Origin: Onchocerca volvulus
Lineage: Eukaryota; Nematoda; Chromadorea; Rhabditida; Onchocercidae
Reading direction: 5' to 3'
Assembly: GCA_000499405.2 (NCBI GenBank)
Contig: HG738137.1
Coordinates: 22,282,603 to 22,346,602 of the forward strand
Length of the DNA: 64,000 bases
Shown here: one piece after another, positions 17,101 to 32,464 of the stretch
Layout: every line of letters begins with the position of its first letter
How positions within the stretch are numbered: the stretch's first letter is position 1
Notes under the pieces: model-generated
Database searches by the model: none
Seen by the model: only the letters and a program-made list of their open reading frames with translations
Told to the model about the DNA's origin: nothing
Position numbers and translations under genes: made by a program

Positions 17101-18438
17101 TACTTAAAGCCTAAATGATAGTGTCATATGCACTGAATAGTACACATCCTGATAGCCTCACATGCATTGAATCGTAGAACAAAATGTAGTCGATTTATCT
17201 GAAGAATGGATCAATTATAAATTTTTCTCTATCTGGTAATTAATTTTGATATTTGAAGAACATGGAAATTGTCTAACTTTTTCAAGTAGCAACTTTCTGT
17301 TGCAGTTTCATTTAGTATATAGGTATTATACTATAAATCTAATCTAATCATAGTTCATTTAAAATATGAATTATGTAAAAAAAATCAGTTGGATTGAACT
17401 CTTATAGGTATTTATTTTGCGGAGCATTCGAGCAAAAGTAATCAGTATGTATTTGGTATGGCAGGCAATGGTTGCAGTCTTCACCATAATCGATCTTGCT
17501 ATATTTGTGTGCGACATTTATTGCTTTGTCGAGTGACATTGGGAAGATGCTTTGTGCAGGTAAATTTGTTCCATATTACTTAATTTTTAACCAGGATGAG
17601 ATTATCAAACAATATAGATTAGGTTTGCTTTGTTTTTAAAGATTTCTTTTTTGTTCTAATATCTTTAAAAAGTAGATGGTAGCGAAAATATTCCAGTTAT
17701 TTTTCTATTATTCCAACTTTGTTGTTTAATAATTTTTCTGTTCGCTTCTGTAGGATTTTTGAAATATCTGTTTTTATAGAATTCTTGTAATAAAATGGCA
17801 CATTCACCACCTGGTCATCATTCGGTGATGGGGCAACCACGGGCAGGTGGTTTAAATTATCCGGAATATGTCATATATCGAGGAGAACAAGTAAATGGTT
17901 TTTTCACAATTTTTCTAGCTCAGATTTCTATTGTGGATTTTACATAATACATAAATTGCAGTCAGTGAAAATGAGTTGTTTACAAGAAAAAAATTTGAAG
18001 TTGGAGAGTGCGAAGTCCAAAATTTAATCTATTTTTTAAATTTGCCAGGCTGTTATTAAAGTCTCACATGAATTTTCAAAAAGATCATTACTACTGAAAT
18101 TCTTTATTCATTACTACTGAAGTTCAGTCAAGATCTAGATCATCACTACTGAAGTTCAATATGTTGTTTTGTTTGTCAACTCATAAAACTTGACTGAAGC
18201 TCAGTCAAGATCTGAATAAATATTTAAATATCTTGATCTAAGAATTTGATAAGATTGTGAAATTTCAGAAAACCGTCCAATTTTATTATTATTGATGGAA
18301 CTGAGAGGAAATATTTAGGATTAAAATTATATATTTATTATATATAAACGTTCTTTTGAAAAGAAATTTTTGCAGGCTTATCCGGAATATGTGATCGTTT
18401 ATCGAATAGTTAACGATGATTTGGGGCTTGCTTTTTAG
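8115..18438 (+). CDS. tankyrase (ankyrin-SAM-PARP poly-ADP-ribosyltransferase)
   Basis: Poly-ADP-ribosylates partners bound through its ankyrin clusters; roles in Wnt/axin turnover, telomeres and spindle are known for the family. 25 exons: 8115-8190, 8653-8753, 9106-9360, 9605-9716, 9815-9927, 10143-10237, 10423-10567, 10698-10862, 11033-11190, 11426-11578, 11792-11936, 12449-12667, 13041-13195, 13357-13423, 13621-13783, 13924-14079, 14399-14604, 14768-14887, 15031-15216, 15653-15863, 16272-16488, 16792-16940, 17408-17559, 17780-17890, 18376-18438. They give 1,230 residues (human TNKS2 1,166). Five ankyrin clusters (about 25-870) repeat the STPLHxAAGYNR and [12 protein letters not shown] patterns. 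A SAM domain (about 935-1000) precedes the PARP domain. H1096 (LLYHGSPF), Y1125 (GIYFAE) and E1214 (AYPEYVIVY) form the H-Y-E triad. C1145-x2-H1148-x4-C1153-x2-C1156 is the tankyrase zinc site. An in-frame TGA two codons upstream fixes the start. Confidence 0.95.
18085..18213. repeat. short repeats in last tankyrase intron
   Basis: An 18-base unit, tcat(t/c)actactgaa(a/g)ttc, occurs at 18085-18102, 18108-18125 and 18140-18157. The 12-mer cagtcaagatct occurs at 18125-18136 and 18202-18213. This looks like a decayed local tandem duplication inside the intron before the final exon. Confidence 0.65.
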
Positions 18439-21400
18439 TGGTTTTTCAATTTTTCTTCATTTTGATTGCTTTTAGTTGCTTTTTTATGTATCTAAAAGAT
18501 TTTTATTCCAAAAAAATTTTGAAACAGTATTCAAAATGATAGAATTTTTTTTTCAAGATTTAAAACATGTACAAAAATATTGAAAGGATAAAAAAAAAAT
18601 ACTTTTCAAACATAATAACTATATATTTGATTACTTAATAAAGGTAAAGGATGCGAGAATTTTCTCGAAGGAAAGAGATCCAATAGATTTCATTTGAATA
18701 TTAAAAGCGAGCTTTTTATCGATAATACGATGTAGTTTTATTTTGCCAAAATTGTTTATAAATTATTGTCAAAAAAAAAATAGTTTACTCTTTTATATAA
18801 TTACAGAATATTTATTTTCGGTACTATACAAGGAAATTGCCGAGAACGTTGGACTTTAAAAAATGATTTTTTTTTCTTCCTAATAGATGCATCTTTCCCT
18901 AAAAAGATTTTTAAATTCTTCGGGATTTAGAAATGTTTTTGGTATGAGTAAGGCTTATACAAAAAATAAGTGAAACATTTTTATTTGAATTCCAGATTTT
19001 TATATTTTCTGATTTTTTTTTTTTCATTAGCTAAAGTAAAGATGGGTCTCATTTTTGAGAAAAAATTGTTGAGCATTATCTCGCGCTGCATTTTTTTTAT
19101 CAAATAAATATAATTTTTTGGATACTTAATCTTGATAAAATAGTGTCAGCTAGCTGATTAAATTACAATATCTTCAAACGATAGAGAGAAAAATAAGAAT
19201 ATGTTATTATGTAAACCCAGCAGACTAATGTTCGGCAGATATTTTTATAGGATTTGACCTTATTGATAATTTGAAAATAGTTTTTTTCCAACAAAACAGT
19301 ACTTTTGTTTACGTTTTTGAACTAACGCATTGTACAGTTTATCTTTGGGATGTCATCATTATTCATTCATATGCTTCTATTTTTTATTAATTTATATTTG
19401 CAATTTCATGTTGTCTTTTTCTGACGTGTTTTATCGCTTTGAATTCAGCTTTTCTAAGATCAGATAGTAATATAAAAGATAATTAAGAACATCTAAAATG
19501 TTAATAAAGTATTATGATTGTCTAATCAAACACCTCAGATTATTGCCTAAACATCTCGAAAGAATCTTTAAGTATTTTTCTTAACACTTTTTCCGAAGAA
19601 ATTGAAGTTTTTAAAATCTTGGAATTTCGATTTGTAAAAAAGGGATAGTTTATGTTAAGAAATTGTATCGATCTTATACTTTATACTATTTGCTTTTTCT
19701 TCTTTCTTTTCGTATGATTTTGCTTTCTTCTGTTTTTGGTCTGTTTATTGACTCAGCTTTATAGAGAAGTTATCTCTGGACTTCCGCTTATAGTTAATCG
19801 CTTCATACATATCCAAGGCCAATAGTTTAAAAATACATGCATTGCTTGTTTATGGATGTGAAATAATTTTTCGTTTTGAAATTAAAGAAATCTGTTATGC
19901 AAAGAAAGATTTGCGCATTAATTCCAAAATGCTTTGTTTGAAATTTAGAGATCTTAATTTAGTTTTAAAAAAAAAGAGTCATATTGGAGAAATCCCCAAA
20001 CGAGATATAGCTTCAACAGCGAAATGATGAATAAGATTTTTGCTATATCAAATTCTGTTTCTTTGTTATTCTTTACGAATTTCATTGCAAATTTTCATTC
20101 ATTATTAGAAAATGATCGATTGGAAATTGTTGACATGATCGCTTTCTATTAAGATGATCTCAGTTGTCAGTAAAACGAATAGAATATCAGTGGTTACACA
20201 TGGACGAAATTACTCGTTTAACTGCGAATAACATTTATAAAGAATAGAATGGAAGATCAAATGTTGCGCTTGATTTCATTTCCAATTTTCTAGAGATTAC
20301 GGCATGAAAAGTATTATTTTATTAGGTTTTAATAACAATATTTGGAGAAAATGAATTTTCTAATGAATAACACGGAAGCCAGGTTAATTGTAGATCTTCC
20401 AAATTAGTGAATTAATGATTTTTATGGTTCACTACCTAAATCTGGAGATTATTTCTTGTTCATCATAATATATATATGTATCAATCAAGCTTCCAAAATT
20501 GAATGATAATTTAGATTGGAGAATTCTAGAAGATTAAGTGGTAATTTAGGTCGTGGATCTTAGCGGATAAGGTTGGAAAGAAAAAAAAGAAAGGTGCCTA
20601 TTATTTCAAAGATTAATGTCCGGGTAACTGATGTCATTTCGCTGGAATTATCTAGTACACTGTCTCTTTTTTTATATAATCAATATTGCATCCGCGATTA
20701 AATAGTGAACAGTCGAAGATGCTAAGATGTTCGCGGGATATTGAAGAAATAGGTATCCGGATTTCCATAGACCTTGATGATAAAGTCTTACAAAGAACAT
20801 TCGAAATGTCAAAACTAGTAATTCTGCGGATGTTAATGAGTTAAAAGTACATATTTGGATAAATATAAGAGAAATTTGTTCAGAACAAGAGTTCCTGATT
20901 ATGTGTCTTGTTGTTGATTATTTTCTTCCGTCAAAGATAATTTATTTTATGATTGAGCTGTGTTCATACTCATCTATTAAACTATATTCAATAATGAATA
21001 AACATGTCTTGTTATGGAATTCGTTGTTGTCAACTGTGGCAAATGATTTGGATAGCACGATCCTTAATTAAATCCCTAAAACTTCCTATCATCTTCATTG
21101 CACAACAGAACAGCATTTATATTAACTGTGAATTTTCGATAATAATTTGGAAGAAGATGTACACGGCAAAGAAATCCTAAAGAATCAAAATAGCTTGAAA
21201 GATCTTTCTTTTCCACAAACACGAGGAAGAAGCATTTTCGATTTTTATGACATTCTCGAATAGCTCTTTACAATGATAATTCAAGAAGAATTCAGGCATC
21301 ACTTCCAAAAAACATATCGACTTCGAGAACGAAATGACTATCATGAAATCCAAAGGGAGATGAAGAGATGGAGTAACGAAATAGCGTGATTTAGAGAGAG

Positions 21401-22152
21401 ATGAAGAGGTCAGATGACCTGACCTCTCTCATTTAAAACTATCCAATATGCACATTTGACTATCAATATCGAATAGTCCTATGTTAGGAAGAGGGAAGGT
21501 CATTCAGTTCTATGCAACATCCCTTCTGATGTCCATAAATGAAAGATGGTCGTTACACGATCGCTGAAATCTGGAACGGTGTTAGATGATCTTGTGATTG
21601 TGAAGGAGAGAAAAACAGAGTTGTGCTTTAATCGGCATTCACCGACACAAATGACAGGTTCTTGGTCCAACTTGTGGCTGATATCTCATGATTCCTTGTC
21701 CAGATTATCAGTTTAGTACTTCAGGGCCTTAAAACTCCTTGTCCCATCCTCAAAAAACTTCCAATTACATCTCCAATTTACAGAATGAGAAATTCTTCAG
21801 CATCGAAATCCCCAATTTCCAAACATTTCTTATTAATACGACAAAAAGAATATGTCTCATAAAGAAAACTTGCATACTGTATTAATGCCAGATTTCCGAA
21901 CTGCTAATGATATGTCGCAAAATTAAGAGGCGTCGGGTTAAAGGTTAGGCAGGAGTTCTCCTGTACTCAAAATTTCCCTGATCTCAATTTGGAGGTTGGT
22001 GGATATCTATATGTTATATGGTTTTTTTCTTTAATATTTGTTTATTAACTAAATTCCTGACTCATGAAATGACTTTTTACAAATCGATATGCCATCACAG
22101 ATCAAATACTAATAACGATTTTCAATACGGAATAAAAATTAATAGGATTTAG
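18439..22152. other. intergenic, 3.7 kb
   Basis: Holds the tankyrase 3' UTR (an AATAAA lies near 18640) and the upstream region of the cytidylyltransferase gene. I see no gene. The stretch at 20,900-21,900 is less T-rich than the rest and contains a hormone-receptor-like palindrome at 21405-21427, but no splice-consistent coding chain. Confidence 0.45.
21405..21427. promoter_or_regulatory. AGGTCA palindrome, candidate nuclear-receptor site
   Basis: AGGTCA at 21407-21412 is followed after two bases by its inverse TGACCT (21415-21420), and then by GACCTCT. This makes an inverted pair of canonical nuclear-receptor half-sites plus a third partial half-site. It sits about 730 bases upstream of the cytidylyltransferase start codon. 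Function is inferred from motif shape only. Confidence 0.3.
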
Positions 22153-24678
<2,526 letters not shown>

Positions 24679-27429
24679 TGAGATGTGTGGTCTGGATATT
24701 TGTTCATTTATAAAGTGCCATTTTTTTTTCTTTTGATTAAAGCTCTGCATTTTTATTTATTTTTCAGGTCTATTGCCTTTTTATTTATTTTATTTGCCCT
24801 TTTACAGCGGGCACTGATGCATTATTTTTTAGAAAATATTGTCATACATTATGCATTTTACATGAGAAATTTGAAGAACTTTATTTAAACAAATGTGAAA
24901 ACAATCATAACACTGATCGACATTTACAGGACTGGAAGTCCTGGTTCTTAAGAAAAAAGAATTCACACTCACTGAAAATTTTTTATGTTCTAGTTTATTA
25001 TAGCTGGCAGTTACTAGTTATTAGAGCTTAAAATTATTTAAATTGTTTTATCTGCAATGGTTAGCTCTTCATATTTCTTAAACTATCAAAACGCGTATAT
25101 TTGTTTGCTTAACAAAATATTATGGTCTTAGTAAGCTTTTACCGTTCAAACTGATAACTTTAATAATTATTTTACTGGAGAAAATTACATGTCTTTAAAG
25201 ATAGTGAAATCGAAAAATTGAAAATGCATCATTTACATGGAATGACTTATGGTAATGATATGAAAGAATGTTGACTTTAGGATTAAAAAAAAAACAAAAA
25301 TTAAGATTAGGATAGAGTAAATATTTTGTTCGTCGCTTGCAGTTCACTTCCAAAGTATTGAATTTCTTGTTTCTAAGTTTATTTTTGAAATTTCAAATTA
25401 TCGCTGAAACAGAATAAAGTAAATTTCAACTCATTATAACTGATAAATTGCCAATTATGCTTAAGGGAAGCATATGTGATATCCTTTGCTTTCTGCATCA
25501 TATTTCATATATCTCTACGATTTAATTCACAGGTAATATTTGAGTTATGCTTTGTAGGTTGAATAAATTATAATTAAATAAATATAATTATATTTATACT
25601 CTGTCTTCGGCATTTCTCTATTTATCATCATCGATTCTTTCCATCAAGAGCAATTGATATTACAGTGTGATAGAAAGTCTCTTTCTTAATTTTGTTTCCT
25701 TAATTTAAAACTTTGTAGTTATTCTCAAATAGTCAGATGGTATTAAATTTATCGAATCTTTGGGATCTGTATTGTATTAATTTTTGTCACTTCCATTTGA
25801 ATTGGAAATCATTACATTCTTTGTGGAATTACAATATCCCACTAACTTCAGATAATGTCTTAAGATTTCGAAATTCTAGATTAAAATTCAATTGAAATGA
25901 GAGATAGTTTAGTATGCTACGAAAACATATTCTGCGAATCATTTACCAGCAAAGTTTTTAAAATCTTTAGAAGCAAAAATCTGTGTTAGGACTAGATTTG
26001 AATATTTTTTTGATTTTATCATTACATCATTATTTATTGTTGGCATTCTACATATTCATATCTTTCCCGCTCGTCTTTCCTTCGTAAGACTTCTCGAATT
26101 TTAATAAAATGGTTTTTTCTTAATTTTAAGAATTTCTCAGGATCAAATTCTGAAAAATTTATGAATTTTCAGACGTCTTAATTAATTTCGATTATCTGTA
26201 TATACCATTTAAATCTGTTTTGTATGAGGTTGATTTCCGGTAACAATTGATCTTAGCAAACTAGAGTAAAATGCAGGAAAAGTAAGATGCCCTTCAATTA
26301 AATAAAATTCATTTTGCTCATTAAAATTAGGGATTTTCACTCGCTTGTGCTGAGTTTTCCATTAATTTATATGTAACGAAGTTGAAATTATTTTTGGATG
26401 TGCGATTCATTCTTTAAAGAAATAATTAAATACTATGAATAATATTTTTGGACAAATCCAAAAATCACTTCCGAAAATAAATTTACGTCTGAAATATTGA
26501 TCGTAACATTCGATTTATTGTACCAAATTACTTCCCTTTATACTATTGATGCTTTGCATATGCGATTCCATGATAAAGTTGATTTATTCTGATTTGTTAC
26601 AGGAAAGTGAAGTTAATAAAAATTTCGTTCGATTAATAATATTTGAGTTTTCTCATAACTTTCAGGCTTTTATCCGTGAATGCTTTTGCTATTATTGTGC
26701 AGGTTTTTTCGAAATATGTTTTCATTGTTAATCAGGATTCGGATTTTTTGTTGCGGTTATTCTATATAATCATAATGTAGCGGTTGAGCATCTGCTCGAG
26801 AGTATGTAGTGGATTATTTTTCCTAATTCGATTTTTACTCGTAAGTCTCGATGGTTGAGAAATTCACAGTTACATTCTTGATAAGCAAGAAAAAAATGGA
26901 CAGTAATAATCAAGATCAGGACTCACAGCTGATATTTTATTCTTCAGATATATAAGAACTGTTCTTTAGACTATATTTGTTATTTTATTTCCATGCATTT
27001 TCTATTCTCATTGTCTGGAATTAGTATTGTTATCATTGACAGATAAATTTCCTTTTTGGAACCATAAAATCGTTTAAACCCAATACTTTTTCCTCAGTTA
27101 TAAGAGATCCAGAAAAGATAACTTCTTTTCTCTTTATTTAGTCTTTGAAACGAAATCAAATAATGTCTGTTAGCATACAGTAACCAATACGAAACCGAAT
27201 TTTTTTTGAAAATGTACATGAAAGATTATTCTATTTTAAGGATTATTCTTCTATGGTTGATTTTTGCTTTTTTGAAAGATTTGTTTAGGAAATTTCCATT
27301 TCATGTCATTGCATGTTTGTTGTCATTGATTCGTGGTTGAATGATTGAACATAGTTCTAATCTATTTCGATGAATTGTATAATATTTCGAAATCTAGCAA
27401 TTTTAAAGGAAGTTGGTGATTACTGTAGT
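24679..27429. other. intergenic, 2.75 kb
   Basis: The cytidylyltransferase 3' UTR and the UPF3 promoter fall here. The sequence is AT-rich with an AATAAA near 25562. I found no exon chain or RNA gene. Confidence 0.5.
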
Positions 27430-30400
27430 ATGAAAAATGATTCTTCGAAGTTGGCGTCAAGTGCAACGTCGTCCAGAAAAGAAAAAATTCGCCGGAAAAT
27501 GCCGCTTAAAGTAAGCGGTTCTTTTTATTCCAGTAATTTCAAGAATGCAGTTTTTTAAAGTAAAAATTCAAGAGTTTTGAGAAATTGCCAAAGGTAGAGC
27601 TAAAAAAACAATTTTTGCTTAAATGATCCAACTAAGCTTTTCGAAAAATTGTTAATTATTAAAACTCTCTTTTTTTGACCTTTTCAATGTGAAATACTGA
27701 TTTTTGAGATCGTTTTACGTCGATTGCCGGCAGCCATGACATGGGAGCAGTTAGAAACTCAATTGAATCCAATTCCGGAATTCGAATTCTCTGAATTTGT
27801 CGCTGCTAAATCAGGGTTGATCTTACTTTTATATAGCACGAATTTCTATGTTTTCTATAATTTTTTTTTTAGTTTTTAGTTTTTGCACGATATTGTGCGG
27901 TTTGTGATGATTCAATTCTTTGATGCATAATTTTGTATTTATTTAATAGAATAGTACTGATTAAAGATAAAATCTATTCATGTAAATTGCTTGACTCTGT
28001 CCAGTTTTAAATCACATCAAGATTTTTGTCAAAATTAGGGGTGCTGAATTAATTCCTGTTTATAATCTTCCATTTTCGGTTTTTTTTTCTTTTTTCTTTT
28101 TTTTTTTTTTTTTAAATTGCTTTAGTACTTCATCCTCATAATATTCTGCTCCTTTTTTTCTTTGGTTTCACTCTTTTTGTACTGTCATTCATGTGATTCA
28201 GTTTTCAGCGGAGGGATATCGTTTTCGAGAGTATATTTCGTTTTCAAGAATGATGAAGATATTATCGCTTTTAAAGAGCGTTTCCATGGATATGTTTTTG
28301 TTGATAATGAGGGTAATAAATTCTTCCAAATATTTGTTAAAAATTACAAGATCAGATTGAAAATTGAGCAACTGTGATTAGAATACATGGAATTTGCTTC
28401 TATCGCATGTGTATTTTTTACTTATTTTTTAATTATTGTTGAAATAAGAAATAGTAAATACATTCTTCATCCAAACAGCTTTATGTTAAACATATTTATT
28501 AGCTCATATACACTCTAAAGATAGTGAAACTCTGCTTTCTTAAAAATAAGTAGAGAATTTGAGGCTTTGATCAAGCATATTTCTCAGTATCGATTTTGTT
28601 GTTATTTACACTTTGTGTTTTAGGAGGAGAATCTGTTGGTATTGTCGAGCTTGCGCCGAATCCAAAGGTTCCACATGACAAATTAGAGACCGCCAAGGAA
28701 CGTGATTTAAAATGTGGTACTATAGAAACAGGTTTTTTAATATACTAATTTTCATGATTCATTTCAGTGTCTTTATATATTTTCATTCCAAATTTTTATT
28801 CTAAATAATTTAGATCATGAATATAAAAAATTCTTGAGCGAAAGAGAAAACCCGCAAAAACTAGATCCAGTGCCACTGGAACAACTAATCAGAGAAATCG
28901 ATGAAAAGGAGAAAATGCTTGAAAGTAACATTTCTCTTGTTGCTTTTCCTATTAACTGAAGTTTAGAAATGCAGTAAGAAAGCTACTTTGGGCACGAGAA
29001 GTTATTTTTTAATATCAAGAAAAGACAAAGAAAGCAAGTGAAAACTAAAGGACTGAAAAAAGAACTGAATGAACAAGAAAATGTTAAAAACAAAAACAAA
29101 TGCAGTTTTTTCTACATCTTTTTAAAGGAATTTTGGTGGAATCACATTACTGTTAGCCTTGAATCTCTGGTATGAAATTTGATGAGGTTAATCTTAGTTA
29201 CAATCAGCTTTCAGCAGTATTCTAGAAAGATCTTTTTAAGCGAGAGATAAAATGTCCCCAGATATAGTTGTTATTTAATGAGTGGATTTCTTTTTAATCC
29301 ATTAATATTGCAAGGCATATGATGCATGTCCTGGTGATATTTCAAATAACTTTTTTTTTTTTTCCAGTGAAGATTGTTGAATCGATTGTTAAGTTAATTC
29401 ATATATGTCTATAATTATTAATGTAATGATTTGCTTAGTTGGTGATCCATGTAAATGCTAAAAGCACAAAAGAAATATCTAGAAAATATGAAATTTAACC
29501 AAAATTACAAGAAATAGTATTACCGTAGTTTTTGTTAAATGTGGTAAAAGAATAACAATCTAAATGAAATGCTTTGTGATTTTTATAACCGTTCACTGTA
29601 TTAATTTCAGAGAATGCTGTACAGGAAACGCCGCTAACGCAGTACATGATCAGAAAAAGTATCAGACGCACTGAGGTGTCTTTTTACGATGATTTTTTTC
29701 TTTATTAAGCACATTAAATTGATGGATTGATTTGAACCACTCTCAGGAAATTTATAAAAAAGAAAAAAAAATACATACAGCAAAAATATATGATTTGTAA
29801 TTACATTATAAATGAGTAATGCTGTATAGTGGCTTTCATTACTTCTGGAGGTTTGTTTAGTAGTTTTTGCGTAATTGATTTTTCGAAATCAAAGATTTCT
29901 TATTCCGTCTTTTTCATACTATTATTTCAAAAATTTGAATATTGTGTTCTATATAAATTTCATCATCTAATCTAAAAAAAATGAATTATTTTGGTAAACT
30001 TAATTTTAGGAAAAACGACGCGCTCGTGAAGAAGAGAAGCGTGAGCGTATGGAACGTCGTTATGAAAGTGAATTGAGAGATAAACGAGATCGACAAGACA
30101 TGAAGAAAGTGACTGAATTCCGTAACTCAAAGTTTGAACGAAGCCATGAAAGTTCAATGAAAGAAAAAGAAAGGTTATCAGAAAGGCACAAACTCTTTCA
30201 CGTCACTGTAATTCCCGACTTATCCATATGCTATTACATATGTTAAATTTTTTGATTTGAAAAGAGATAATATTCATCGGAAGTATATTCATCAGAAGTG
30301 ATAGTTTTAATGAATTAGTTACTGCAGATGTATTCTTATATCCTATCGTAATTTTTTGTTGAGAATATTAAGCAAAAAAAAGTTCAAAGTATAAATTATT

Positions 30401-32464
30401 TGGATCATTATGATTGGTCAAAGGATCATTGAGATAAAAATTTTCACAGGACAAAGATTCGCACGTATCGTTCTGGTGATTATAACCGTAATGGTACGAT
30501 AGAAAAAAGCAACAAGTGGTGTGATAATAATGACCGTGACAAGTGCATTCAATTGTCGAAGAAAGGACGAGATGCGTCAGGTATTTATTTATAATGTGGA
30601 CATAGCATATGTAGCATGAACAGCTATAAATATAGAGCGAAATCCAAATTTATGTTTACAGATAGCAGAGATCTTTTTTCAAAGAAAACGAAACAGAATG
30701 ATGAAAATCAAGATTTCAAAGATGAAAGAATTGAAAAACTGGAAAAAAAGAAGATAAGGAAGGAAGATGAAACTATCTCCAAGAAATTTGTACCACTGGA
30801 AGATACTACTGGGCCAACATCATATGTCTTCTCGAAGTTTTAATTTGAAATTTCTTTTATCTATGGAAATTTCCATGTCCATAGATATTATAATGTAGAG
30901 GAAAGCATAGAAATGTAGTTTCTGAAACTTGTTAACTAGATCGACAACGAAACTAATGTATTTCAAAATATGTAGCAACTGACACGATTCAGATGTAGCT
31001 GAATGCTGAATGTTATCATGAAAGAAAACCGCTTTAAAACAGCTATTGTTATGTAAGTAATCCAAAAAATGAAAAGCAGTGATCATAAACGATGCATTGA
31101 ATTTCAGATTACTAAGACATTCAAATTGTTTATAATGGGCGAATATCTTCTAGGATTTGCAGAATCTATTTTAGAAGTGCAAAATTTTGTAATATCCTTT
31201 TATTTTTATGGAGCTGGCATGTCAAAGTAATTTGCAAACACGCATATTTAAGATGCACAAAATATAATGTCGACTTCTTAATTTATTATACAAAATTTTA
31301 TTGCAAGCGAATGCAATAGTCATTTCTAGATCGGACAAAACGAGTACTAGGGTCTCGAAAATGGTAAATCGAATGCCAGAGCACAAAATCACAGTGACTG
31401 AGAAAAATAGTAAAGATCCAAACAATGGAAGGAAGGAAGAAAAGACTGAAAATGGTTTTACGAAGCCTCGTCGTAACAAGGTAATTCAGTTACATTATTT
31501 AGTAGTTCTTTGCTTTTAAATAGCTGAGTAAATTAACAAGTTGTCTGCTTATTATAATCATTCTATTGTATGATGCACGGTCATGTGATCATGACATGCC
31601 ATGTTTATAGCAAAGAAGAATCAAATGATCAAAGTGTTTCATTTAATTACGAAATTATAAAACTGAATTTCTTTTTACATTCGAAGGCAGCCCTGGACTC
31701 CATAGTTATTCTTGTTCCTTGCTTTTCTTTCTGAAATTCCAAAATCAGTTGCTGCAATATATTGATGGTTTTAATCTTTGTAGTATTCAAATATCCAATT
31801 TATTGCTAATCCTATTTCAAGTATTTAATTCAGAGAAATTTATCATCCTCAATATTTTTCTCTGTCGAATTATAATTTTTTGCCTGCAGTACATAAATAA
31901 ATTGCAGCATTAAGTAAAAATGAAACAAAAGAGAAGTAATTTTTCCGAAATTTAAACAATAGCTATGAAAACGAAATCTAAAGAATAAAACCAATTACTC
32001 AGACTTTTTAAAGCAAAAAGCTCTTGATGGAGAATTTTTTATTGACATTTTCTATCCTAATGTTGAGATAAACATGACTATCTCTCCCAGCAGTGTTAAA
32101 ACTAAGAGAAAAAAAGTATCGTTCATGGTTGTATATTTCTAACAGTTTTCGTCAGTTTTAAGTCACAAAGTTTTTTCTTTTAAGCTAAGATATGCTAAAA
32201 AAAATTTTTTCATGAAGGTTATTCCTTTAATTCTTTGCTCTTCTCTTCATTTCAAATAAAATGATATCCTAATTGTTTTTCAGTTTTATTTTTGCTTTTT
32301 TTCGAATATGTTTTTGATCTTCTCGAAACAGATTTGACTTGTAGGACCGACCAGAGCGTGCAATATATCAGCCTGGTGCCGTTCGACGTCGAGCTGCAGC
32401 TTTAGCTGCGTCTGGTTTAAATTCTACCGAAAAAATCGCATCAGCTTCTGAGGAAAAGCCTTGA
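27430..32464 (+). CDS. smg-4: UPF3 / SMG-4, nonsense-mediated decay factor
   Basis: Links the exon-junction complex to UPF2/UPF1 in mRNA surveillance. Model without exon 9: 27430-27510, 27709-27815, 28209-28312, 28624-28731, 28814-28924, 29611-29675, 30010-30173, 30450-30580, 31308-31480 and 32345-32464, in frame, 387 residues. The RRM-like UPF3 domain starts KIVLRRLPAAMTWEQL (about residue 27) and runs through VYFVFKNDEDIIAFKERF and GIVELAPNP. A GTIETDHEYKKFL motif, a Lys/Arg/Glu-rich coiled region and the C-terminal exon-junction-binding motif (DRPERAIYQPGAVRRR, about 349-364) follow. A further coding-like exon (30662-30843) fits the phase of exon 8 but reaches a stop and has no in-phase exit to the next exon. 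ATG 27430 follows an acceptor-like ctgtag by one base; an in-frame ATG at 27370 is the alternative start. Confidence 0.9.
30662..30843 (+). CDS. smg-4: UPF3 exon 9, alternative terminal or cassette exon
   Basis: After the acceptor tttacag and in phase with exon 8, this segment encodes a Lys/Glu/Asp-rich stretch (DSRDLFSKKTKQNDENQ, then ERIEKLEKKKIRKEDE), typical of the UPF3 middle region. It continues through TTGPTSYVFSKF to a TAA at 30841-30843. The only GT dinucleotides in it are in phase 0, whereas the next coding exon can only be entered in phase 1 or 2. Used as it stands it yields a protein lacking the exon-junction-binding motif; skipping it restores frame. An additional unseen exon at 30.9-31.3 kb is the alternative explanation. 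Confidence 0.5.
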
